This document shows, one piece after another, positions 1 through 6,144 of a stretch of DNA of 11,869 nt; the first letter of the stretch is position 1, and the number at the start of each line of letters is the position of its first letter. The translations under genes were made by a program, and so were the position numbers. The DNA comes from Firmicutes bacterium UBA5420 (GTDB lineage Bacteria > Bacillota > Limnochordia > Darwinibacteriales > Darwinibacteriaceae): NCBI GenBank assembly GCA_002409455.1, contig DHNI01000018.1, positions 1-11,869 of the forward strand, in the 5' to 3' direction. The notes beneath the pieces are model-generated. The model did no database searches. It saw only the letters and a program-made list of their open reading frames with translations, and was not told the DNA's origin.

Positions 1-61
1 TGGATAGAGTGTCTGACTACGAATCAGAAGGCCATAGGTTCGAATCCTGTCGGGCGCGCCA
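1..61 (+). tRNA. tRNA-Arg(ACG), 5' end outside the window
   Basis: This is the 3' portion of an arginine tRNA. The anticodon stem (12-16 pairing with 24-28) closes a seven-base loop with anticodon ACG at 19-21; A34 would be read as inosine for CGN codons. The T arm (36-40 with 48-52, one G-T pair) carries the TTCGAAT loop. The 3' acceptor strand CGGGCGC is followed by discriminator G58 and an encoded CCA at 59-61. The D arm is incomplete and the 5' acceptor strand lies before the window. A terminator follows within 10 bases, so this is probably the last or only tRNA of its unit. Confidence 0.93.
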
Positions 62-70
62 TACATAAAC

Positions 71-101
71 AAGGACTGCAACGTGGGTTGTGGTCTTTTT
101 T
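71..101 (+). terminator. Rho-independent terminator of the tRNA-Arg gene
   Basis: Bases 71-82 pair with 87-98 over 12 positions, several of them G-T, around a four-base loop GTGG. The 3' arm merges into a run of T ending at 101. It sits 9 bases after the tRNA CCA, as expected for tRNA transcript termination. The stretch 102-289 after it shows no gene I can support. Confidence 0.75.
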
Positions 102-289
102 GTTGTGTTGAGGGTGGTTAGTTTTTGGGGTTTGACATATATTTTGACGCATTTTCGCCTGAAGTGTGCTGGTTCTTGAGCTACGTATACGGTGACATGG
201 TGATTATGAACCCCCCTACGCCCATCTGTTTCCTTGATAATGCAGGCCATGTAACATACGGCGTACGGAGAGTGGTGGAATGATAGGCT

Positions 290-319
290 TTGACGGAGTG
301 GAGTTGCCTAAAGTATGAT
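290..319 (+). promoter_or_regulatory. Sigma-A-like promoter for the nucleotidyltransferase ORF
   Basis: A -35 box TTGACG (290-295) and a -10 box TATGAT (314-319) are separated by 18 bases, each one mismatch from consensus. The expected start near 326 gives a leader of about 23 bases, with the ribosome site GGGAGG at 336-341 and ATG at 349. Confidence 0.65.
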
Positions 320-348
320 TATAGTATGAATGACTGGGAGGTATTCCC

Positions 349-642
349 ATGGCTGGAATCACTAGCGAAATAAGAAACATAATTGAGCCCTATCTAGCCG
401 ATATAAGCCTAGAGATCAAGGTTGATAGGGCAATTTTGTTCGGTTCCTACGCGAAGGGTACTTATCACGAAGATAGTGACATTGATCTAGCTATCTTTAC
501 CGATTCATTTAAGGATCTAGAGCGTGTTGATATTGCCGACCATGGCATTCGTGAGGCTGTGTTCGGCGGCAATATGCGCGATATCAACCTCATTCTAGGA
601 AACATCGTTTTCATGGAGCTGCTACGGCGTGGCAGCGGATGA
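349..642 (+). CDS. MNT-type minimal nucleotidyltransferase, C-terminus replaced by ATPase-derived residues
   Basis: The N-terminal 83 residues are a minimal nucleotidyltransferase domain (NTP_transf_2/MNT family). The signature is visible: G32-S33 in the helical turn, then the metal-binding pair D44 and D46 in DSDID, with D78 as a plausible third carboxylate. Such proteins are usually about 100 residues and are often antitoxin partners of HEPN proteins, transferring AMP to a target; no HEPN gene is present here. From residue 84 the sequence GNIVFMELLRRG no longer fits an MNT domain but matches the conserved stretch ENIVFxELLRRGY of DUF4143-type AAA ATPases, so the last 14 residues look like a deletion fusion. 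Promoter, ribosome site (GGGAGG, 7 bases before ATG) and terminator are intact, so a 97-residue protein is probably made. Activity of the truncated domain is uncertain. Confidence 0.75.
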   Translation: MAGITSEIRNIIEPYLADISLEIKVDRAILFGSYAKGTYHEDSDIDLAIFTDSFKDLERVDIADHGIREAVFGGNMRDINLILGNIVFMELLRRGSG

Positions 643-724
643 TACTGTCCGGCGCGAGTTCGGCTCGTATGATGGTATCACGGATAACTTCCCGAAATAT
701 GTTGTCACTCTTGATGAGTTTTAG
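598..724 (+). pseudogene. Remnant of a DUF4143-family AAA ATPase C-terminus
   Basis: Two pieces of one ancestral protein are visible. Bases 598-630, in the frame of the upstream nucleotidyltransferase, encode GNIVFMELLRRG. Bases 629-724, shifted by one base, encode VAADDTVRREFG and then ITDNFPKYVVTLDEF before a TAG at 722-724. Both match the order seen near the end of DUF4143-type ATPases (ENIVxxELLRRGYxVYVG, then QVAxxxxxxTxxREF, then DNYPKYVVTxDE). About 30 residues between them are missing, as are the whole P-loop domain and the final IKHINIxDFLL-like tail. I read this as a twice-deleted relic with no function of its own. The match is from memory of the family consensus; a profile search of DUF4143 would settle it. 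Confidence 0.7.
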
Positions 725-749
725 CCGAGGAATGGAACTGAAAAAGATT

Positions 750-784
750 GCCCGTCGCAGCTGCGTTGCTGCGACGGGCTTTTC
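750..784 (+). terminator. Strong rho-independent terminator
   Basis: A perfect 12-bp stem (750-761 with 768-779, arm GCCCGTCGCAGC) surrounds a six-base loop and runs into TTTT at 780-783. It ends the nucleotidyltransferase/ATPase-remnant unit. The A-rich run just upstream could give weak activity on the other strand as well. Confidence 0.9.
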
Positions 785-870
785 TCGTTATACACCCAGC
801 TAAACGCCTGGATATGGAGATTCAAAGATTCCGAAGTCATGGGAGGAAGGGAGTCCGTGGGTTTTGACGG

Positions 871-900
871 GGCGGCGCTTTACGGCCGCCTTTCTTTCTC
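871..900 (+). terminator. GC-rich hairpin with T-rich tail, possible terminator
   Basis: GGCGGC (871-876) pairs with GCCGCC (885-890) around GCTTTACG, followed by TTTCTTTCTC. On the plus strand no intact gene precedes it. On the minus strand it lies 16 bases past the stop of the RpiR remnant but lacks a U tract in that direction. It may be the old 3' end of either transcript. Confidence 0.35.
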
Positions 901-905
901 ACCTT

Positions 906-1142
906 TTAATAAAGCTTATCGACTACAGATAAAGCAGTCTTCTTCCTCCGTTCTTGAGCTTGCGTTCCCAGGCGGAGTGCCACCCCTGTGTAGAGTAAGT
1001 CCAGCATATGGACTTGGGCTATCTTCGAACGGAGCGATCCTCCTTGCAGCGGGTCTTCGCTGGATCCGGTCAGTAAAACAAGATCGGAGATTTCAATGAT
1101 GGGCGACTTTACAATATCCGTTTCAAGCATCAAAGGGTAACG
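906..1142 (-). pseudogene. C-terminal fragment of a MurR/RpiR-family regulator (SIS domain)
   Basis: Read on the minus strand from about 1142 to the TAA at 906-908, this encodes the last 75-80 residues of an RpiR-family transcription regulator. Visible are KSPIIEISDLVLLTG, which matches the SPLAKLADIVLLT stretch of the SIS domain, then GGSLRSKIAQVHMLDLLYTGVALR, which matches the SRIAQLxVIDLLF helix, and a C-terminal tail ending in VVDKLY. Family members are about 280 residues with an N-terminal HTH, then the sugar-phosphate-binding SIS domain; the HTH and most of the SIS fold are absent. An in-frame stop at 1149-1151 bounds the open stretch upstream, and a plus-strand permease remnant begins at the same point. 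RpiR regulators often sit divergent from sugar-transport operons, which fits a deletion joining the two. Reading frame and codon choice are otherwise undamaged, so the loss may be fairly recent. Confidence 0.7.
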
Positions 1143-1145
1143 ATC

Positions 1146-1816
1146 CAGTTACCACCGCAATGGTTTCCCGCGGAGCCCACTTTAGCCAATTATTCTAGGC
1201 TTTTTGCCAATTCTGCAGGGCTTTGGCTGTTTAACAGCATATTCGCTGCTCTAGGCGCTATGTTCTTGATCTGTGTAATCGCTGTACCCGCGGTTATGTC
1301 CTGGCCAAGAAACGATTTCCTGGTCGTCAGGCGATCTTTACCATGTTTGTGGCTCTAGTTCCCTTAGTCCGCTTGGTCAGTGCTTGGGGGTTTCACAATA
1401 CTTTGGCGGCCGTGATTTTGCCTTCTGTGGGCTGGCCCTTTGGGATATTTCTGATGAAACAGTTTAGTATGACTCTCCCCACCGATATTTTAGAAGCAGC
1501 CAAAATCGACGGTTGCTCCGAGCTTCGGACACTAACACAGATTGTGGTGCCCATGGTTAAGGCAAGAATTGGGGCTCTAGCCATCTTCACCTTCATTTCT
1601 ACCTGGAATGATTATTTCATGCAGTTAATTATGTTGAACACGAAGGCTAAGCTCACCTTACCTTTAGGAGTAGCAACTATGCAACAGGAGTTTGCCACTA
1701 ACTATGGTGTCTTAATGGCAGGGGCAACGCTGGCAGCGGTTCCTATTCTTATCGTCTTTTTCTCGTTTTAAAAGTACTTCACCCAAGGAATCACCATGGG
1801 TGCTGTGAAAGGCTAG
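1146..1816 (+). pseudogene. Decayed carbohydrate ABC transporter permease (MalG/CUT1 type)
   Basis: The reading QLPPQWFPAEPTLANYSRLF (1146-1205) is the typical periplasmic start of MalG-type permeases; the first membrane segment before it is missing. At about 1290 a one-base loss (GCGG where GCGGG keeps frame) moves the reading to the frame of 1343-1771, where LAKKRFPGRQAIFTMFVAL continues. Around 1345-1390 a few residues of the second membrane hairpin seem lost between FVALVPL and SAWGFHNTLAAVILP. The EAA loop is intact (EAAKIDGCSELRTLTQIVVP). At 1769-1771 TAA stands where homologues have CAA (Gln) before KYFTQGITMGAVKG, whose own TAG is at 1814-1816. With an N-terminal loss, a frameshift, a small deletion and a nonsense codon the gene is dead. 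Homologues are about 275-300 residues. The C-terminal motif resembles that of the intact permease at 10482, but the rest differs, so it came from another importer. Confidence 0.88.
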
Positions 1817-1852
1817 CTTTGTGGAATTCGATAGTCAATCAGCCTGGCATCA

Positions 1853-1893
1853 GAACGTTGCTGGATCCTTATTCAGCGGCGTTCTTTTATTTT
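1853..1893 (+). terminator. Rho-independent terminator after the dead permease
   Basis: GAACGTTGCTG (1853-1863) pairs with CAGCGGCGTTC (1874-1884) over 11 positions with two G-T pairs, loop of 10, then TTTTATTTT. It is the preserved end of the lost sugar operon, and it shields the next gene from readthrough. Confidence 0.85.
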
Positions 1894-1961
1894 CCCCCCA
1901 GCAGGGATACGGGGCTACAGAGGATTGCGCTTTGTGCGAGGGGGCATATTGCGAAAAATTA

Positions 1962-1990
1962 ATGACAAACGTTAATTATGGCATTACAAT
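1962..1990 (+). promoter_or_regulatory. Sigma-A-like promoter for the DUF2975/HTH pair
   Basis: ATGACA (1962-1967) and TACAAT (1985-1990) are spaced by 17 bases, each one mismatch from consensus. Transcription would begin near 1997, just before the ribosome site GGAGGTG at 2007-2013. This makes the in-frame ATG at 1978 unusable as a start and supports GTG at 2020. Confidence 0.65.
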
Positions 1991-2019
1991 TGAAGTGGAA
2001 TATATTGGAGGTGAGCTTA

Positions 2020-2616
2020 GTGTCATTGCTTGGCAGGATCAATAATCCGGAGAAGCTTGCGGGGATTATCGCCAAATACTTGACGTTTCTCAATGTCTTG
2101 ATTATTGTGCTTATTGTACTTTCTGTCGTATCGTGTGTTCGTATTGTTATGGGTTCCGATATTTCTATTTGGGAACCAGAGATGAATCCTGTTCTAAGTC
2201 TAGGTAATGGGATCCGATATCTGGTTGATGCACCGGTGGTCGATGGTGGGAGCAAATCACTGAGTCGTGATTTGGCAACGATTGTAGGCTTGATCATCTT
2301 TGAGGTAGTGGTTCTAGTTGTGATTCGGTCGTCCAGGGCGGTCCTGCGTTCGGTCGCCGAGAAGAGGCCATTTGATCAAGAAAACCCGAAACGGATTCGC
2401 AACATAGCGGTTGTTGTGATTGTGTCGGGTTTCCTTTCTCCTTGGCTGACCTATTTCTTAACTCGTCATGAGCTTAAGCTCTACAACCTAGAGGTTTTTT
2501 CTATCCGTTACCGGCCGGATGGCAACTCCATTTCACTTGGCCTATTGTTGCTGGTTCTTGCCGGGGTATTCGCCTACGGTTGCCAATTGCAGCAAGAGAT
2601 TGGCAAGACAATCTAA
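2020..2616 (+). CDS. DUF2975-family four-helix membrane protein
   Basis: A 198-residue integral membrane protein with four hydrophobic segments at about residues 20-42, 85-105, 125-145 and 165-185. The cytoplasmic stretch between segments 2 and 3 carries FDQENPKRIRNIA, the conserved DUF2975 motif (F-x-x-x-N-x-x-R-I/L-R). The biochemical role of the family is unknown. Its members are very often encoded right before a small YozG-like Xre regulator, exactly as here (15 bases to the next gene), so they probably act together in sensing or membrane homeostasis. I chose GTG at 2020 because GGAGGTG lies 6 bases upstream and the promoter overlaps the alternative ATG at 1978. The loop between segments 1 and 2 is about 40 residues and faces outward in the simplest topology. 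Confidence 0.8.
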   Translation: MSLLGRINNPEKLAGIIAKYLTFLNVLIIVLIVLSVVSCVRIVMGSDISIWEPEMNPVLSLGNGIRYLVDAPVVDGGSKSLSRDLATIVGLIIFEVVVLVVIRSSRAVLRSVAEKRPFDQENPKRIRNIAVVVIVSGFLSPWLTYFLTRHELKLYNLEVFSIRYRPDGNSISLGLLLLVLAGVFAYGCQLQQEIGKTI

Positions 2617-2631
2617 TGGGGAGAGATAGCA

Positions 2632-2856
2632 ATGGCAATGATTGTACGCCTGGATCGGGTACTTGCGGATCGAAAAATGGCTTTGAACATCTTGGCCCAG
2701 AAAACCGGTATTTCAGTTGTAAATCTGTCAAACCTTAAAACTGGCAAAGTGCGGGCTATCAGGTTCAGTACCCTCGAAGCAATCTGCCAGGCTTTACACT
2801 GTCAGCCTGGGGATCTTTTGGAATATGAAGCGGATGCGGGACTTTCGCCCGAATGA
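2632..2856 (+). CDS. YozG-like small Xre/Cro-CI HTH regulator
   Basis: A 74-residue single-domain DNA-binding protein of the HTH_26 type. The helix-turn-helix spans about residues 17-40 (LAQKTGISVVNLSNLKTGK), followed by RFSTLEAICQALHCQPGDLLEY, the family's hallmark third helix and end. It has no ligand or dimerisation domain. The start at 2632 is preferred over the ATG at 2638 because GGGGAGAG (2618-2625) is 6 bases upstream. It follows the DUF2975 gene in one transcript and probably controls that transcript or acts as its partner. No terminator separates it from the two-component genes, so some readthrough into them is possible. Confidence 0.87.
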   Translation: MAMIVRLDRVLADRKMALNILAQKTGISVVNLSNLKTGKVRAIRFSTLEAICQALHCQPGDLLEYEADAGLSPE

Positions 2857-2905
2857 GAGCGCGTTGCCGTTAGTTAGTGCTGGATGCCATCTCTGTGGGC
2901 TACTC

Positions 2906-2934
2906 TTGCCGCATGCACCTATACACTCTATAAT
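2906..2934 (+). promoter_or_regulatory. Sigma-A-like promoter of the two-component operon
   Basis: TTGCCG (2906-2911), a spacer of 17 bases, and a perfect TATAAT (2929-2934). The expected start is near 2941, 33 bases before the response-regulator ATG. Confidence 0.7.
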
Positions 2935-2973
2935 TGAACTAGTATTATTGTGATCGAGCTTGGAGGGGATGCA

Positions 2974-3642
2974 ATGACTACCATACTAGTTGTAGAAGAT
3001 GAAGATATCCTGCGGGAAGTGCTTCTAGATTATCTGACAGAGGAAGGATACGGGGTGCTGGAAGCTGCTAATGGGGAGCAAGCTCTAGAGTTATTTGAGT
3101 CCAACTCGGTTGATTTGGTCATACTAGACATTGTTTTGCCGAAGCTTGATGGATGGTCAGTGTGCCGTCGAATGCGCAAAAGGTCAAATATCCCCATCAT
3201 TATCTTGACTGCCCGCTCTGATGAGGACGACTCTCTGTTAGGATACGAGCTAGGGGCCGATGATTACTTGATCAAACCATATAGCCCTCGCGTGTTAATG
3301 GCAAAGGTAAATCGCTTTCTAGAGAAACGCTCAGGAAGCAAAAATCCCAGAGTCATTTCGGCAGGAGGCATTGTCCTGGACTTGGATTCTAGGCGTGTTT
3401 CCGTTGATGGAACTGATATCGGCATGACCCACACGGAGTTTGAGATTCTGGCTTGTCTGATGAAGAACAAAGGAATTGTAATCACTAGAGAGCAATTGAT
3501 TGAGACAGTCTGGGGCTTTGACTATGTTGGCGATGCTAGGACGGTAAACAGTCACATTAGGAACCTCCGTGCTAAGTTGGGAGACAGAGGCGACTGTATT
3601 GTGACGGTTATTCGTGCGGGATATAGATTTGAAGAGGTTTAG
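2974..3642 (+). CDS. OmpR/PhoB-family response regulator
   Basis: A 222-residue DNA-binding response regulator. The receiver domain (1-118) has the acidic pocket E8-D9, the phosphoacceptor D52 (LVILDIVLPKLDG), the switch T79 and K101 in the KPYSP motif. After a short linker the winged-helix effector domain (about 127-222) shows the usual LTxxEFxIL-like strand (MTHTEFEILACLM), the recognition region (RTVNSHIRNLRAKLGD) and the C-terminal hairpin VIRAGYRFE. All phosphotransfer residues are present. A GTG at 2950 is in frame, but ATG 2974 has GGAGGGG 5-7 bases upstream and gives the canonical MTTILVVEDE start. The kinase gene starts 2 bases after the stop, so the two are cotranscribed and translationally coupled. 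Target genes cannot be read from the sequence. Confidence 0.95.
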   Translation: MTTILVVEDEDILREVLLDYLTEEGYGVLEAANGEQALELFESNSVDLVILDIVLPKLDGWSVCRRMRKRSNIPIIILTARSDEDDSLLGYELGADDYLIKPYSPRVLMAKVNRFLEKRSGSKNPRVISAGGIVLDLDSRRVSVDGTDIGMTHTEFEILACLMKNKGIVITREQLIETVWGFDYVGDARTVNSHIRNLRAKLGDRGDCIVTVIRAGYRFEEV

Positions 3643-3644
3643 CC

Positions 3645-5381
3645 GTGAAAAAGAGCATTGTTTTGAAATGGTTTGGGTTAACTGTTCTATTGTTTTCAAC
3701 ATTATTTCTAGCCATAGGTATCGCACAGACATACTTTTTCGAGGAGTATTACCTAAGCAAGAAAGCGGAGGAACTCAGCAAGCACACTGCCGACTACTCA
3801 CAGATGGTAGCAAAGGAGGGCGTTGAATCCACATCCCTGGAATTCTATACTGCTCATCGCGTCTGGATCACTGAGCTGGATCAATATGGACGCATTCGTG
3901 ATGTGGAGAATTATTACATTGAAGTCAATCTAGAGGGTACAGCCCATGATCACATGCGAATCCCCATGTACACATTTGAAGGAGAATTCTCCTCTGATGT
4001 GCTTTCTGTGTTTGCGGTGGGCGATGAGGTGCTTATGGATGTCGTCCAAGTGGGGAATGAACGAATCCCTTATTTGATTCAAAGCAATATGGCTGGCGCC
4101 GCCAATCTCACACTAGCCAACAAGCTACACGGCGCCGGGGCCGAGCCAGCCTATGCCCATCTAAACACTGAACTCTACAAAGGAACAATTACCAAAACAG
4201 TATTTCCCGACCGCGCGGAGCACATTGCTTTTCCATACCAAGAGCGATTATTTATGCAACAGGTTAAGGAGTTTCAAACCCGCCTGCTGGTCAATAATGG
4301 TGATCCCCGGCAAGGAATCGAAGAGCTTAATCCCAGCGAGGATTTTTCCGAATATAAGGTAGTGATCGAACCGATTGATAGAAACGGAGATCCTGGATAT
4401 ATATTTGCTATCACTTCTCTTCAGCCTGTAGACGAAGCACTATCTGCCATGCGCCAGTTCTATCCCTATGTGGTCGGTTTTGCCCTACTATCTATCGCAT
4501 TCTTAGCGTTCATTTTTTCTCGTTGGCTCGCTAAACCGTTGATTTCGCTCAACCAGATTACAGGAAAAATTGCCAACATGGATTTTTCAGAAAAGCTGCC
4601 AGTGCGTTCTGAAGATGAGATCGGCCAGCTCTCCGGCAACATCAATCACTTATCAGACCAGATAGAAGCCTATATTAATCGCCTCCAAGGGGATCTAGAT
4701 AAAGAGAGGCAACTAGAGAAAGTCCGTAAGGAGTTTATTGCGGGGGTATCGCATGAACTGAAGACACCCTTGGCGGTGTTAAGATGTTGCCTATCTATTA
4801 TTAGGGACGGGATTGCAGTTGAAAAAAGGGATTATTACTTCCAAGCCATGGAAGATGAAGTACAGCGCATGGATTCGCTCGTTGTCAACATGCTAGATCT
4901 CGCCAAATTCGAATCTGGTACGTATAAGCCAAAAATGGCTATCTTTAGGATCGATGAGGCTATTACCGAGGTGACGGGATCCTTGGCCGGGCATGTGCAG
5001 GCTAAGGAGCTTTCATTAGAGCTTAGGCTGCAGCCTTATCGGGTGGAGGGACATGAGGGGCTAATCAGTCGTGTTATTAGTAACTTCCTCAGTAACGCAA
5101 TCAGGCATTCGCCCCAGGGACGAACAATTACGATTTCTGTACAGCGCGAAGGACAGTATGCCAAAATTAGTATCGAGAATCAAGGAAGCACCTTATCAGA
5201 AGAAAGCCAGAAAATGATCTGGAACCAATTCTATCGGATAGAGGGACCGACATTCAAAGTTGGCACAGGCCTGGGCTTATCCATATCTAAGGAAATATTG
5301 GAGCTTCATCATGCTATCTATGGTGTGGAAAATACGCAAGGCGGCGTATGCTTTTTCTTTTCTCTGCCAATACGGATTTAA
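3645..5381 (+). CDS. Membrane sensor histidine kinase, partner of the OmpR-type regulator
   Basis: A 578-residue kinase starting at GTG with GAAGAGG upstream. One membrane helix (about 7-29), an extracytoplasmic sensor region of about 240 residues that I do not recognise, a second helix (about 273-292), a HAMP linker (about 293-345), then the HisKA domain with phospho-accepting H370 in VSHELKTPL. The ATPase domain has the N box with N480 and N484 (SNFLSNAIRHSP), an F box (IWNQFYRIEG) and the glycine lid G540-T-G-L-G-L. The usual DxG of the G1 box reads N512-Q-G514; similar Asn variants occur in other Firmicute kinases, so I do not take this as loss of activity. The long sensor region suggests detection of an external or envelope signal. 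The gene ends just before a terminator, closing the operon. Confidence 0.93.
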   Translation: MKKSIVLKWFGLTVLLFSTLFLAIGIAQTYFFEEYYLSKKAEELSKHTADYSQMVAKEGVESTSLEFYTAHRVWITELDQYGRIRDVENYYIEVNLEGTAHDHMRIPMYTFEGEFSSDVLSVFAVGDEVLMDVVQVGNERIPYLIQSNMAGAANLTLANKLHGAGAEPAYAHLNTELYKGTITKTVFPDRAEHIAFPYQERLFMQQVKEFQTRLLVNNGDPRQGIEELNPSEDFSEYKVVIEPIDRNGDPGYIFAITSLQPVDEALSAMRQFYPYVVGFALLSIAFLAFIFSRWLAKPLISLNQITGKIANMDFSEKLPVRSEDEIGQLSGNINHLSDQIEAYINRLQGDLDKERQLEKVRKEFIAGVSHELKTPLAVLRCCLSIIRDGIAVEKRDYYFQAMEDEVQRMDSLVVNMLDLAKFESGTYKPKMAIFRIDEAITEVTGSLAGHVQAKELSLELRLQPYRVEGHEGLISRVISNFLSNAIRHSPQGRTITISVQREGQYAKISIENQGSTLSEESQKMIWNQFYRIEGPTFKVGTGLGLSISKEILELHHAIYGVENTQGGVCFFFSLPIRI

Positions 5382-5401
5382 AGATGGTCTTTTTAAAGAG
5401 T

Positions 5402-5432
5402 AAAGCCATGAGGGATAATCATGGCTTTTTTT
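5402..5432 (+). terminator. Terminator of the two-component operon
   Basis: AAAGCCATGA (5402-5411) pairs with TCATGGCTTT (5419-5428) around a seven-base loop and continues into TTTT. It starts 21 bases after the kinase stop. Confidence 0.9.
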
Positions 5433-5514
5433 ATGCCAACTTTATCTTGCCTGCACCTGTTCTGCATTTCCTTGCGGTAGCATGGATATAGCGAAAATGC
5501 AGAGGAGTGCTTTA

Positions 5515-6144
5515 ATGAAAAAATCAATGGTATGTCTCTTGCTGTTCATAATGACCCTAGGTTTGACAGGTTGCTGGGACAAGACAACTGGAGAAAATGT
5601 TGCTAGCCAGTTTGAGAGCAGTGTGTTTATTGGAGATTCTGTGACAGAAGGTTTCGCCTTTAACGAAATTCTACCGCGAGAACGAGTGATTGCAGGAGCT
5701 GGTGCAACGGCAGGTTTTTCTTATGACGATGTGGATGTTCTATTTGAGATTAGACCAGATTATGTGTTTATCATGTTTGGCTCCGTTGATCTTCTCATGC
5801 CTGTAGACGACCCGCTCGGATTGTTTCGAACGGATTTAACCAACTTGATCAATAAGATCGCAGGACTCACTCCGCATAGCGAAATCTATCTACAGTCTAT
5901 TACACCAGTAACAGAGGCTGCTCAAAATGTGGAACCCCGTTACCGAGATATAGAAAAATACAATGAGGTTGTTCAGGAAGTAGCTCATCAATTAGATGTT
6001 GGTTACGTCAACTTAGGTCCCCTAGTCGATGAAAACCCCAATTTATATGCTGAAGATGGTGTGCATTTCAAAAAGGAATTCTACCCCTTGTGGCTAGAGA
6101 GGCTTGCTGCAGTAACGCGGGTGAGAAATTCTAATGCTCTTTAG
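5515..6144 (+). CDS. SGNH/GDSL-family lipoprotein, possible acyltransferase or esterase
   Basis: A 209-residue exported lipoprotein: signal sequence 1-19 with lipobox L17-T-G-C20, so anchored on the outer face of the membrane. The SGNH hydrolase fold is indicated by block I GDSVTEG with nucleophile S42, a block II Gly in the GAGATAG stretch (61-67), and the C-terminal D181-G-V-H184 dyad. Block III, normally GxND, reads G89-S-V-D92, so the oxyanion-hole Asn is a Val. The start at 5515 is chosen because GAGGAG lies 7 bases upstream and a proper signal peptide follows; the ATG at 5482 would add 11 residues in front. The next gene, an MBOAT protein, overlaps its end, which points to envelope polymer O-acylation or deacylation. 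It may lack catalysis or use a modified oxyanion hole. No clear promoter is visible between the preceding terminator and the start. Confidence 0.8.
   Translation: MKKSMVCLLLFIMTLGLTGCWDKTTGENVASQFESSVFIGDSVTEGFAFNEILPRERVIAGAGATAGFSYDDVDVLFEIRPDYVFIMFGSVDLLMPVDDPLGLFRTDLTNLINKIAGLTPHSEIYLQSITPVTEAAQNVEPRYRDIEKYNEVVQEVAHQLDVGYVNLGPLVDENPNLYAEDGVHFKKEFYPLWLERLAAVTRVRNSNAL

Noticed and set aside
1..61. tRNA gene as an integration site for the decayed region that follows
   Set aside because: I found no repeat of the tRNA 3' end elsewhere in the window and no integrase; the remnants are ordinary chromosomal gene stubs.
132..137. Perfect TTGACA after the tRNA terminator
   Set aside because: No acceptable -10 box lies 16-18 bases downstream and no gene follows within reach.
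17..250. Minus-strand 77-residue ORF ending in a DSNLWPSDS-like tail
   Set aside because: Its end is the antisense of the tRNA-Arg gene; this tail is a well-known false protein produced by translating tRNA complements.
839..1099. Plus-strand 86-residue ORF
   Set aside because: No family features; it is the opposite strand of the RpiR fragment, whose minus-strand translation is clearly protein-like.
1978..2019. ATG at 1978 as start of the DUF2975 protein
   Set aside because: It overlaps the -10 region of the promoter, has no ribosome site, and a well-spaced GTG at 2020 is in the same frame.
1821..2045. Plus-strand 74-residue ORF between the terminator and the DUF2975 gene
   Set aside because: It runs through a terminator and the promoter, has no ribosome site and no recognisable motifs.
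5166..5186. Missing Asp in the kinase G1 box as evidence of a dead kinase
   Set aside because: All other ATP-binding and phospho-acceptor motifs are intact, and Asn variants at this place are seen in other Firmicute kinases.
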